A stretch of 64,000 bases of DNA, taken from contig NZ_WSEL01000009.1 of the NCBI RefSeq assembly GCF_009758015.1, forward strand, positions 1,351,501-1,415,500, written 5' to 3'. Under the pieces are notes generated by a model. It did no database searches, was not told the DNA's origin, and saw only the letters and a program-made list of their open reading frames with translations. Below are positions 26,797-34,956 of this stretch, one piece after another (within the stretch, counting starts at the first letter, position 1; every line of letters starts with the position of its first letter). The translations under genes were made by a program, and so were the position numbers. This DNA comes from Ramlibacter pinisoli. GTDB taxonomy: Bacteria; Pseudomonadota; Gammaproteobacteria; Burkholderiales; Burkholderiaceae_C.

Positions 26797-26822
26797 CGCA
26801 GGGTTCTCCGGGCGGGTGCGCT

Positions 26823-27731
26823 TCAGAACGTGTCCAGGCCCGCCACCGTGGTGCGGTGGAGGAGCCGGCGCTGCGGCAGCGCGTAGTCGCCCACCGCGAG
26901 GTGCTGGCTGGAGCAGTTGTCCCACAGCAGCAGGTCGCCCACCTGCCAGCGGTGCGTGTAGACGTTCTCGTCGCGCACGATCCAGTCGGACAACTCGCCG
27001 ATCAGCGCGTCGCCTTCCTGCGGCTCCATGTCGACGATGCGCCCGGTGGCCGCGCGGCTGACGTACAGGCACTTCTCGCCGGTGAACGGATGCGTGCGCA
27101 CGACCGGATGCACGGCTTCCCGCTTCTGCGCCTCGGTGAGCGGCGGGCGGTTCTTGGCGGCGTTCTCCGCGTGCATGCGGGCATACACGTTGGCCAGCGA
27201 GTTGGCCCCGCGCAGGCCCTGCAGGCGCGCCTTCGTCGAGGCCGGCAGCTGTTCGTAGGCGTGCGCGCTGTTGGCGAACAGCGTGGGACCGAGCGGTGCG
27301 CCGTTGGTGTCGTGCGGGATCTCGATCGCGTACAGCATCGAGTACAGGTTGGGCTGGGGCAGGAAGTGGCCGTCGGTGTGCCACACGCGGCCCGCATCGA
27401 CCAGGCCGATCGGCTTGCCGTGGTCGTCCAGGACGTTCGACACGCGCACCAGGTCGTGGTAGCCCGGCACGAGGTACTCGGGGATCACGTGCCGCTCCAG
27501 CCGGCCGAAGTAGCGGCTGAACGCGATCTGCTGCTCGGGCGTGATGCGCTGGTTGCGCAGCACCACCACCTTCCAGCGGTGCAGCGCGTCGCGGATCCTC
27601 GCCATCACCCCGTCGGCCACGCCGCGCGAGATGTCGACCCCGCGGATCTCGGCGCCCGCGGGCCGGCCGCTCGGGACGACCTCGAAGGCGGCGGCGCCGC
27701 TGCGTTGCTCGATCGTTGCTTCGGTGCTCAC
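26823..27731 (-). CDS. TauD/TfdA-family 2-oxoglutarate dioxygenase B
   Basis: A 302-residue paralogue of dioxygenase A. The iron ligands are H118 and D120 (GRVWHTDGHF) and H277 (CSSQHLAVGDY); the arginine is in QRRLLHRTT. The start is GTG at 27731 after a GGGAGAGG site; the overlapping ATG at 27733 would stop at once, so GTG is forced. It shares the C-terminal pattern ALPQRRLLHRTT with A, so these two are the closest pair of the four. It sits between a Bug receptor and the LysR gene. Confidence 0.93.
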   Translation of the reverse strand: MSTEATIEQRSGAAAFEVVPSGRPAGAEIRGVDISRGVADGVMARIRDALHRWKVVVLRNQRITPEQQIAFSRYFGRLERHVIPEYLVPGYHDLVRVSNVLDDHGKPIGLVDAGRVWHTDGHFLPQPNLYSMLYAIEIPHDTNGAPLGPTLFANSAHAYEQLPASTKARLQGLRGANSLANVYARMHAENAAKNRPPLTEAQKREAVHPVVRTHPFTGEKCLYVSRAATGRIVDMEPQEGDALIGELSDWIVRDENVYTHRWQVGDLLLWDNCSSQHLAVGDYALPQRRLLHRTTVAGLDTF

Positions 27732-27753
27732 ATGCCTCTCCCGGTTGCGCCGC

Positions 27754-28734
27754 TCATTCGGGCTTGACGTTGGCGTCCTTGATGACCTTGGCCCACATCG
27801 CGGTGTTCTGCCGGATGTAGTCGGAGAACTGCTGCGGGGTCCAGGGCGTGGCCTCCAGGTCCATCGCGGTGAACCGCTTCTTCATGTCGTCGGAGCCGAG
27901 GATTTTGTTCACCTCCGCGTTCAGGCGCGCCGCGATCGCGGGCGGAAGGCCCGGGGGGCCGAGCACCCCGTACCAGGACTCCACCTCGAAGCCCGGCAGC
28001 GTCTCGGCGATGGTGGGCACGTTGGGCGCCTTGGCCATGCGCTTCTTCGACGACACGCCCAGCACCTTCAGGCGGCCCTTCTCGGCCTGCGCCAGCGAGC
28101 TGCTGAAGGCGCCGAACATGAACGTGACCTGCCCGGCGATCAGGTCGATTTCCGCCGGGGCGCCGCCCTTGTAGGGCACGTGCGTGGCGCTGAAGCCCGC
28201 CATGCTCTTGAACATCTCGGCCGCGAGGTGGTTGGAGCCGCCGGCGCTCGGCGAGGCGTAGTTCAGGCGGCCGTTCTGCGCCTTGCCGTAGTCGATCAGC
28301 TCCTGGACGTTGCTCACGGGAACCGAGTTGCCGACGACCAGGGCCTGCGGGCCCACGGCCATGTTGGCGATCGGGGTGAAGTCCTTGTAGACCGAGTACG
28401 GCAGCTTGGGCAGCAGCGTCTCCTGGATCGACAGCGGGGTGGACCCGAACAGCAGCGTGTAGCCGTCCGGTGCCGCCTTGGCGACGAAGTCCGATCCGAT
28501 GACGCCGCCGGCGCCGGCGCGGTTGTCGACGACGATCGGCTGGCCGAGCGCGTCGCCCAGCGGCTGGGCCAGCGAGCGCGCCAGCACGTCCAGGGGCCCG
28601 CCCGGCGGGTACGCCACCACCAGCCGGATCGGCTTGGTCGGATACGTCGCCTGCGCGAAGGCTGGCGGGGCGGCCGCGAGCGCCAGGGCGGCAGCCGCGA
28701 GGAGCCGGCGACGGCTGGAATTCACGTGGTTCAT
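27754..28734 (-). CDS. Bug/TctC-family periplasmic binding protein 6
   Basis: A 326-residue receptor with signal peptide SSRRRLLAAAALALAAAPPA and mature start TYPTKPIRLVVAYPPGGPLD. It keeps VVDNRAGAGGVIGSDFVA, APDGYTLLFGSTPL, VPYKGGAPAEIDLIAGQVT and NVPTIAETLPGFEVESWYG. It lies 17 bases after dioxygenase C and 22 bases before dioxygenase B. The one-to-one alternation of receptor and dioxygenase suggests matched pairs acting on related compounds. Confidence 0.93.
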   Translation of the reverse strand: MNHVNSSRRRLLAAAALALAAAPPAFAQATYPTKPIRLVVAYPPGGPLDVLARSLAQPLGDALGQPIVVDNRAGAGGVIGSDFVAKAAPDGYTLLFGSTPLSIQETLLPKLPYSVYKDFTPIANMAVGPQALVVGNSVPVSNVQELIDYGKAQNGRLNYASPSAGGSNHLAAEMFKSMAGFSATHVPYKGGAPAEIDLIAGQVTFMFGAFSSSLAQAEKGRLKVLGVSSKKRMAKAPNVPTIAETLPGFEVESWYGVLGPPGLPPAIAARLNAEVNKILGSDDMKKRFTAMDLEATPWTPQQFSDYIRQNTAMWAKVIKDANVKPE

Positions 28735-28751
28735 GATCGTCTCCCGCGGGT

Positions 28752-29657
28752 TCAGACGGGCACCGGACCGGCAATGCCGGCGCGGTGCAGCCGGCGCGGG
28801 ATCTGCCCGTAGTCGAACACGGCCAGGTGCTGCAGGGCGCAGTTGTCCCAGACCAGCAGGTCACCCTTGCGCCAGCTGTGGCGGTACTGGAACTGCGGCT
28901 TCTTGATGTGCTCGGTGAGGAACGCCAGCAGCTCGGCCGACTCGCCGGGCTCGAGCCCGACGATGTCGCTCGTGTGGCCTTCGGTCACGAAGAGGCACTT
29001 GCGCCCGTTGACAGGATGCGTGCGCACCACCGGGTGGTCGACGTCCGGCAGCGCATTCCTCTGCTCGGCGCTGAGCGGCGCCCGCTTCAGCTGGCCCTTG
29101 GCCTCCTTCTTGGCGATGTGCGCCGTGAAGCTGTGGGTCGCGCGCAGCCCGTCGACGCGCCCTTTCAGGTCGGACGGCAACGCGTCGTAGGCGCTCCAGG
29201 CGCTGGCGAAGACCGTGTCGCCCAGCACGCGGCCGTCCTGCTGCGGGATCTCGATGCCGTACAGCAGCGTGTACATGTCGGGCGTCTTGAGGTACGAACC
29301 GTCGGTGTGCCACAGCATGCCCGCATCGGCGATGCCGATCAGCTCGCCGTCGTCCCGGCGGATGTTGGACACCACCGTGAGGGCGGGCGTGCCGGGCACC
29401 GCATAGCGGTTGTAGAACGAGGTGCGCAGGTCGCCGAACTGCCCGGCGAACGCCTGCTGCTGCGCCGGCGTGATGCCCTGCCCGCGCAGCACGATCACCG
29501 AGTACTCGTGCAACGCATCGCGCAGGAACTCGTAGTCGGCGTCGGTCGCTCCCGCCCCGACGTCGATGCCGACGATCTCCGCGCCGATCGGTGCCTGCAT
29601 CGGGATGGCCGCGGGCGCCTGGCCCGCGGCCGCGCCCCGGCCTGCTGAAGCTTGCAT
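28752..29657 (-). CDS. TauD/TfdA-family 2-oxoglutarate dioxygenase C
   Basis: A 301-residue dioxygenase with H117 and D119 (MLWHTDGSYL), distal H277 (CALQHLAVFDY) and arginine in IPRRLHRAG. The ATG at 29657 follows AGGAG. An alternative start ten codons upstream lacks a site. The N-terminal 22 residues are a low-complexity alanine/glycine stretch not shared with the other three paralogues. It precedes Bug receptor 6. Confidence 0.93.
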   Translation of the reverse strand: MQASAGRGAAAGQAPAAIPMQAPIGAEIVGIDVGAGATDADYEFLRDALHEYSVIVLRGQGITPAQQQAFAGQFGDLRTSFYNRYAVPGTPALTVVSNIRRDDGELIGIADAGMLWHTDGSYLKTPDMYTLLYGIEIPQQDGRVLGDTVFASAWSAYDALPSDLKGRVDGLRATHSFTAHIAKKEAKGQLKRAPLSAEQRNALPDVDHPVVRTHPVNGRKCLFVTEGHTSDIVGLEPGESAELLAFLTEHIKKPQFQYRHSWRKGDLLVWDNCALQHLAVFDYGQIPRRLHRAGIAGPVPV

Positions 29658-29690
29658 GGTGGCTCCTTGAAGAATGGACATGCGCATGCC

Positions 29691-30641
29691 TTACATGGCC
29701 GCCGGTGCGACCGGTTCGCGCGGCGCGCCGGGGACGGCCTCGACGGGCTCGCGCGACCACGGGGTCTTGCGGATGCCGTCCGGCTCCTGGGGGTCGTGGT
29801 AGTGGCCGCTGACCGGCGCGAACAGCGTGCACCGTTGCAGCACGCGCAGTTCGGTGGGGTCGTAGTCCTGCACGGCGTAGTGCAGCAGGCACCGGTTGTC
29901 CCACATCAGCATGTCGCCCGTCGTCCACCGGTGGCGGTAGACGAACTCGGGGCCCGAGGCGAACTCGTTGAAGAAGTCGATGAGGGGCCGGCTCTCGCGT
30001 TCCGTGTAGCCGACGAAGTGCTTCAGGAAGCCGCCGACGAACAGGTGCTGGCGGCCCGACTCCGGGTGCGTGCGCACCACCGGGTGGACGACGGGCGGAT
30101 AGTTGCGCCGGCGCTCGGCCTGCACTTCCGGCGTGTAGCGGTGGAAGTCGGGCGCGCCGCTCACGTCGTGCACGCCCTGCAGTTGCCCGGCCAGCGCCCG
30201 CATCGCCGGCGACAGCGCCTCGTAGGCCCGGTACATGTTGGCGAACATCGTGTCGCCGCCGATGGAGGGCAGCTGCAGCGCATGCAGCCAGCTCGCGGTG
30301 GCCGACCGGTTCGAGAACGACATGTCGGTGTGCCACTTGTCGGCCACCAGCGTCATCAGCTTCTTGCCGCCGATCGTCTGCGGCTTGTTCGAGACGATGT
30401 TCACTTCCGGGAAGTCCGGCCGGTTCCACAGCGGGCGGTTGCGGTGGTCGTCCAGCGTGCCGAAGCGCGAGCAGAAGGCGATCTGCTGCTGCGGCGACAG
30501 CGACTGGCCCGGGAAGCACAGGACGAGATGGTCGATCCAGGCCTGCCGGATGGCGGCGACGGTGGCGTCGTCCAGCGCCTCGCGCAGGTCGATGCCGCGG
30601 ATCTCGGCCCCGAGAGGGTAGGAAAGCTGCCTGATGTCCAT
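29691..30641 (-). CDS. TauD/TfdA-family 2-oxoglutarate dioxygenase D
   Basis: A 316-residue member, the most diverged of the four. Ligands are H104 and D106 (DKWHTDMSFS) and H254 (RCLLHYAVQDY), with R266 or R270 near RVLQRCT for 2-oxoglutarate. KWHTDMSF and the long C-terminal extension (GHYHDPQEPDGIRKTPW) resemble TfdA and alkylsulfatase-type members. The ATG at 30641 has AAGGAG upstream. It is the first dioxygenase in the transcript, after the RraA and Bug genes. Confidence 0.93.
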   Translation of the reverse strand: MDIRQLSYPLGAEIRGIDLREALDDATVAAIRQAWIDHLVLCFPGQSLSPQQQIAFCSRFGTLDDHRNRPLWNRPDFPEVNIVSNKPQTIGGKKLMTLVADKWHTDMSFSNRSATASWLHALQLPSIGGDTMFANMYRAYEALSPAMRALAGQLQGVHDVSGAPDFHRYTPEVQAERRRNYPPVVHPVVRTHPESGRQHLFVGGFLKHFVGYTERESRPLIDFFNEFASGPEFVYRHRWTTGDMLMWDNRCLLHYAVQDYDPTELRVLQRCTLFAPVSGHYHDPQEPDGIRKTPWSREPVEAVPGAPREPVAPAAM

Positions 30642-30661
30642 GGGAACTCCTTGTCGATGCG

Positions 30662-31636
30662 CTACTCGGCCTTCGCGCCCGACACCTTGACGACCTCGGC
30701 CCAGCGGACGCGCTCGCTCGCGAGCTGCAGCCGGAACTGCTCCGGCGTGCCGCCCACGGCCTCGCTGCCGACGCCGGCCAACCGCTGCTGCACGTCCGGC
30801 CGCGCCGCGATCCTGGCGACGGCGGCCTGGAGGCGCTCGACGACATCGCGCGGCAGGCCCGGCGGGCCGACGAGGCCGGCCCAGGTCTCGGCCGCGTAGT
30901 CGCGCACGCCGGCTTCGGCGACGGTCGGGACGTTCGGGAAGGCGGCGGAGCGGCGCGCGGACGTGACGGCCAGCGCCCGCACCTTGCCCTGCTGGATCAG
31001 CGGTGCCGCCGTGCTCAGCGTGTCGAACATCCCCTGGATGTGGCCCGCCATGACATCGGTGGTCGCCAGCGACGTGCCCTTGTAGGCGACGTGCACGATG
31101 TCGACGCCGGCCCGCAGCTTGAGCATCTCCAGCGACAGGTGGGCCAGCGTGCCGTTGCCGCCGCTGCCGAAATTGAGCTTGCCCGGCTGCGCGCGCGCCA
31201 GGTCGACCAGCTCCTGCATGGTGCGCACGGGCAGGCTGGGCGTCACCTGCAGCACCATCGGGCCGGTGGCCACGATCGAGATGTGGGTGAGGTCCTTCTC
31301 CGGGTCGAACGGCATGTTCGCGTACAGCGCGGGATTGATGCCCAGGGTGCCGGCCGACACCATTGCCAGCGAGTAGCCGTCGGCAGCCGATCGCACGATC
31401 TGCTCGGTTCCGGTGTTGCCGTTGGCGCCGGGGCGGTTCTCGATGACGAACGGCTGGCCCAGATCCTCCGTCAGGTGCTGTGCGAATAGCCGCGCCGTGA
31501 CGTCGAGGTTGCCGCCTGCCACGTAGGGCACGACGATGCGCACGACCTTCTGCGGGTAGCGCTGCTGCGCGTAGGCAGGCGCCAGGATGGCGCCGCCCAC
31601 GGCGGCGCACAGGCCGAGGAACTGCTTGCGCCTCAC
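30662..31636 (-). CDS. Bug/TctC-family periplasmic binding protein 7
   Basis: A 324-residue receptor with signal peptide RRKQFLGLCAAVGGAILAPA and mature start RYPQKVVRIVVPYVAGGNLD. It contains VIENRPGANGNTGTEQIV, AADGYSLAMV, VAYKGTSLATTDVMAGHIQ and NVPTVAEAGVRDYAAETWAG. Translation begins with a GTG whose last two bases belong to the TGA of the rraA gene (GTGA overlap), showing coupling to that gene. It is the second gene of the long operon. Confidence 0.92.
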   Translation of the reverse strand: MRRKQFLGLCAAVGGAILAPAYAQQRYPQKVVRIVVPYVAGGNLDVTARLFAQHLTEDLGQPFVIENRPGANGNTGTEQIVRSAADGYSLAMVSAGTLGINPALYANMPFDPEKDLTHISIVATGPMVLQVTPSLPVRTMQELVDLARAQPGKLNFGSGGNGTLAHLSLEMLKLRAGVDIVHVAYKGTSLATTDVMAGHIQGMFDTLSTAAPLIQQGKVRALAVTSARRSAAFPNVPTVAEAGVRDYAAETWAGLVGPPGLPRDVVERLQAAVARIAARPDVQQRLAGVGSEAVGGTPEQFRLQLASERVRWAEVVKVSGAKAE

Positions 31637-32346
31637 GCCGCCTCCCCGTCGTCGAACGCGGCGTCGAACTCGACCGCGACCAGCCGCTGGAACGCGGCGG
31701 ACGACCCGGTGATGTTCCACAGCATCTCGCCGCCGGCGATGCGCGCCGCGACGTCCTCCTCGCGCCGCATCTTGCCTTCCGCCCCGCCGACCACGGCTTC
31801 CGCGTGCCGGCGCTCGACCACGATGACGCCGTCGCCGTCGGCCGCCACGAGGTCGCCCGGCCGGACCACGACGCCGCCGCACACGACCGGGACGTTCACG
31901 CCGCCGAGCTTGCCCTTGTCGGCGTGCGCCGGCGACACCTCGGTGGCCCACACGGGAAAGCCGAGCTGGTCGACGGCATCGACGTCGCGCACGCTGCCCT
32001 GCACGACCACGCCGGCAAGGCCTCGCTTGATGGCAAAGCGCGTCGCGATGTCGCCCCATTGCGCGGCGGATGTCTCCCCCTGGCTCACCACGACGAGCAC
32101 GTCGCCCGGCTCCGCCAGGCTCAGGGCCCGATGCATCATGAGGTTGTCGCCGGCCCGGCACAGCGCGGTGATGGCGGGCCCGACGGCGTTTCCGCGCGTG
32201 ACGCGCCGCATGCGCGGGGACATCAGGCCCGCGTACGCGAGATGGGCGGTGTTCTCGTGCAGGTCCGCGACCGTCACCCGCCGCGCACGCGCACACAGCC
32301 CGGGCGCGACACGGTTGACTCGCAGGTAGATCATCGGCTGGGACAT
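31633..32346 (-). CDS. RraA-family aldolase/decarboxylase-like protein
   Basis: A 237-residue RraA/HMG-aldolase-family protein. Landmarks are RVTRGNAVGPAITAL, the GDN loop, GLAGVVVQGSVRDVDAV (substrate-binding R and metal-binding D) and AADGDGVIVV. Members either cleave 4-hydroxy-4-methyl-2-oxoglutarate to pyruvate, decarboxylate oxaloacetate, or inhibit RNase E. In a catabolic operon the aldolase role is more likely, but this is inference. It is the first gene of the ten-gene run, divergent from a D-2-hydroxyacid dehydrogenase. The ATG at 32346 has GGAGGTCT upstream. Confidence 0.9.
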   Translation of the reverse strand: MSQPMIYLRVNRVAPGLCARARRVTVADLHENTAHLAYAGLMSPRMRRVTRGNAVGPAITALCRAGDNLMMHRALSLAEPGDVLVVVSQGETSAAQWGDIATRFAIKRGLAGVVVQGSVRDVDAVDQLGFPVWATEVSPAHADKGKLGGVNVPVVCGGVVVRPGDLVAADGDGVIVVERRHAEAVVGGAEGKMRREEDVAARIAGGEMLWNITGSSAAFQRLVAVEFDAAFDDGEAA

Positions 32347-32398
32347 CGCGAGAGACCTCCGGGCGGTTGAGCGGCCACCGACCCCGGGGGCCGGTGAA

Positions 32399-32425
32399 TT
32401 TACTTATTCTAAGTATAAGATCCAT
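32399..32425. promoter_or_regulatory. AT-rich palindrome between rraA-type and dehydrogenase genes
   Basis: CTTAT-TCTAAGT-ATAAG (32403-32419), a perfect 5-bp inverted repeat around a 7-base spacer, in an A/T patch that stands out in this GC-rich DNA. It lies midway in the gap between the two divergent genes, so it could be the operator and part of the promoters of both. Whether the embedded LysR or another regulator binds it is not known. Confidence 0.6.
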
Positions 32426-32454
32426 CCGTGTCCGATCGCAATGCCAGGAAAACC

Positions 32455-33489
32455 ATGAGTCGCACACCCGCCCCGTCCCCGCGCCCCCGGGTGGTCCTGA
32501 TGGAGGACTACCTGGACCAGGCGCGCACCATGCCCTGCGTGCAGGAACTCGCGCGGCACACCGACCTGGCCATCTACACGGACAAGGCGCGCAGCAAGGA
32601 CGAGCTCCTGCAGCGGCTGGCCGGGGCGCGCGCCGCCATCACCATCCGCGATCGGGTCCTGTTCGACAGCGATGTCTTCGCGCGGGTGCAGGAACTGGAA
32701 CTGCTGTCGGTCTGCGGTCCGCGCCTGCAGCCGCACGTCGACCTCGACGCGGCCACGCGCGCGGGCGTGCTGGTCTGTTGCGCGCCCCCGAACTCGCTGT
32801 CGAGCGTCCCGCACCATGCGACGGCCGAACTGGCCTGGACGCTCATCCTCGGGCTGGCCCGCAACGTGGTGCACAACCAGGCGGTGCTGCGCGCCGGCGG
32901 CTGGCAGACCGTCGCCGGCGTCGGGCTGGTGGGCAAGACGCTCGGCGTCATCGGCAGCACGGGCAAGGTCGGCTCCATCGTCGCGCGCCTGGGCCTCGCC
33001 TTCGGCATGCGCGTCATCGCCTGGAGTCCCCGCCTCACGGCGGAGAAGGCGGCCGGGCAAGGCATCGAGGCCGTGACGCTGGAGGAACTGCTTGGCTCGT
33101 CGGACGTGGTGAGCCTGCACGCGAACGTCACGGCGCAGAGCCGCTCCATGCTCGGCGATGCGGAGTTCGCCAGGATGAAGCCAGGCGCGATCCTGGTGAA
33201 CACCGCCCGCGCCGCCCTCGTCGACGAGCAGGCGCTGCGGCGCGCACTCGACGCGGGGCCACTGGCGGGCGCCGGCCTGGACGTGTTCTGGGACGAGCCG
33301 CTGCCCCAGGACCACTGGGTGCGCCGGCACGACAAGGTGCTGCTGCAGCCGCACCTCGGCGCGTTCACGCCGGAGGGCTACGAGTGGATCGTGGCGCCGG
33401 GCGTCGAGGCGGCGCTGGCATGGCTGCGGGGCGAGGCGCTGACGTTCGCGAATCCCGAGGCCGCGGCCGTTGCCGGTCGGCCCGCGTGA
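32455..33489 (+). CDS. D-isomer-specific 2-hydroxyacid dehydrogenase
   Basis: A 344-residue NAD(P)-dependent reductase of 2-keto acids. The Rossmann motif is slightly unusual, GVIGSTGKVGSIVARL, in place of GxGxxG with tighter spacing. Catalytic residues are the arginine in VNTARAALVDEQAL, glutamate in DVFWDEPLP and histidine in LLQPHLGAF. The ATG at 32455 has CAGGAAAA upstream; a GTG nine codons earlier is possible. It is transcribed away from the dioxygenase operon and shares its control region, so it may act on a keto acid formed there. Confidence 0.92.
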   Translation: MSRTPAPSPRPRVVLMEDYLDQARTMPCVQELARHTDLAIYTDKARSKDELLQRLAGARAAITIRDRVLFDSDVFARVQELELLSVCGPRLQPHVDLDAATRAGVLVCCAPPNSLSSVPHHATAELAWTLILGLARNVVHNQAVLRAGGWQTVAGVGLVGKTLGVIGSTGKVGSIVARLGLAFGMRVIAWSPRLTAEKAAGQGIEAVTLEELLGSSDVVSLHANVTAQSRSMLGDAEFARMKPGAILVNTARAALVDEQALRRALDAGPLAGAGLDVFWDEPLPQDHWVRRHDKVLLQPHLGAFTPEGYEWIVAPGVEAALAWLRGEALTFANPEAAAVAGRPA

Positions 33490-33514
33490 CGCCGGGCCAG
33501 CGACGCCCCCGTTC

Positions 33515-34861
33515 TCACGCCAGCGACGCCAGCACCCGGTCCACCATCACGCCCGACTGCCCGAGGTAGTTGGACGGGTCGCACAGCCTGGCCAGCGCGT
33601 CGCGGTCGAGGTGCTTGTTGATCTCGGGGTGCTCCGCCAGCAGGTCCAGCAGGGGCCGGCGCTGCTGCACCGCCTGGCGGCAGATGTCGTACACCAGGTC
33701 GTGCGCATACTCGCGGCCGATGTAGGGGCCCAGGCCCATCATCACGGCCTCGCTCATCACCAGCCCGTGCGTGAGGTCGATGTTGCGGCGCATCGCCTGC
33801 GCGTCGACCTCCAGGCCTTCCAGCACGAAGCGTGACTGCCTGAGCGCGCCGGCCAGCAGGCAGAACGCCTCGGGCAGCACGATCCACTCGATTTCCCACG
33901 GGCCGGTGGAGCGCTCGTGGTCGGCCACCATGGCGTCCATCAGCGCCGCCGCATGCTGGCGCAACACCGAGATGGACGCATGGATGTAGCAGCTGGAGAT
34001 GGGATTGCGCTTCTGCGGCATGGTGCTGCTGCTGCCGCGGCCGTGGGCGAACGGCTCGTAGACCTCGCCCACCTCGGTCTGCATCATCAGCTTGACGTCC
34101 ATGCTCAGCTTGCCGAGCGTGCCGCCCACCAGCCCCATGAAGGCGCCGACCTCGGCGATGTTGTCGCGGATGGTGTGCCAGGCGATCAGCGGCTGCTTCA
34201 GGCCCAGCTCGGCGCACAGGCCGGCCTGGGTCTCCATCGCGCCCCGCTCCAGCGAGGCCAGGGTGCCGGCCGCACCGGCGAACTCGCCCACCAGCACCCG
34301 CTCGCGCAGCTGCGCCAGCCGTTCGCGGTGGCGCTCGATGGCGCTGAGCAGGCCGGCCATCTTGTAGCCGAAGGTCAGCGGGATGGCCTGCTGCAGGTTG
34401 CTGCGCCCGATCATCGGCGTGTCGCGGTGCGCCCTGGCATGGCGCGCCATCGCGGCCGAGATCGCAGCCAGCTCCGCGTCGACGATCTCCAGCCCCTCGC
34501 GGATCTGCAGCACGGTGGCGGTGTCGGTGATGTCCTGGGTGGTGGCGCCCCAGTGGCAGTACTCGCCCAGCTTGTCGCGGCACAGCGCGTTGAGCTGCGA
34601 GACCACCCCCAGCACCGGGTAGCCGATGCGCTCGGTCTGCTGGCGCAGCTTGTCCATGTCGATCTGCTCGAGCCGGCAGTGGCTCACGATCTCGTCGGCG
34701 GCCTCCTGCGGGATCAGGCCGAGGCGGCCCTGCACGATGGCCAGCGCGCGTTCGATGTCCAGGTACTTCTGGGTCCGGTTCTCGTCGGACCAGACGCGGC
34801 GCATGGCGTCGGTGGCGAAGATGTTGCCGAAGATGGACGAGTCGATGATGGAAGCGGGCAT
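33515..34861 (-). CDS. Fumarase/aspartase-superfamily lyase (PcaB/adenylosuccinate lyase-like)
   Basis: A 448-residue class-II fumarase superfamily member. The signature loop is GSSSTMPQKRNPI, and other conserved parts are YCHWGATTQDITDTA and MIGRSNLQQAIPLTFGYKMA. These features are shared by 3-carboxy-cis,cis-muconate cycloisomerase and adenylosuccinate lyase; the sequence is closer to the PcaB type, but the substrate is not fixed. It would eliminate or rearrange a dicarboxylate. It lies 95 bases after the hydratase gene upstream and converges with the 2-hydroxyacid dehydrogenase. The ATG is at 34861. Confidence 0.9.
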   Translation of the reverse strand: MPASIIDSSIFGNIFATDAMRRVWSDENRTQKYLDIERALAIVQGRLGLIPQEAADEIVSHCRLEQIDMDKLRQQTERIGYPVLGVVSQLNALCRDKLGEYCHWGATTQDITDTATVLQIREGLEIVDAELAAISAAMARHARAHRDTPMIGRSNLQQAIPLTFGYKMAGLLSAIERHRERLAQLRERVLVGEFAGAAGTLASLERGAMETQAGLCAELGLKQPLIAWHTIRDNIAEVGAFMGLVGGTLGKLSMDVKLMMQTEVGEVYEPFAHGRGSSSTMPQKRNPISSCYIHASISVLRQHAAALMDAMVADHERSTGPWEIEWIVLPEAFCLLAGALRQSRFVLEGLEVDAQAMRRNIDLTHGLVMSEAVMMGLGPYIGREYAHDLVYDICRQAVQQRRPLLDLLAEHPEINKHLDRDALARLCDPSNYLGQSGVMVDRVLASLA

Positions 34862-34956
34862 GGGTTGTCTCTCTGGTGTCTCTTGTTCGATGGATCGGAA
34901 AGGAAGGCCGGGCTCCGGATCGCGCCGGCCGTGGGCCGCGCGTCGTCCGGCGGCCC

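Noticed and set aside
29658..29687. Ten-codon N-terminal extension of dioxygenase C
   Set aside because: It lies over the AGGAG site of the internal ATG at 29657, which is the better start.
32428..32454. GTG start nine codons upstream in the 2-hydroxyacid dehydrogenase gene
   Set aside because: The ATG at 32455 has a better ribosome site, and the extra residues fall before the conserved fold.
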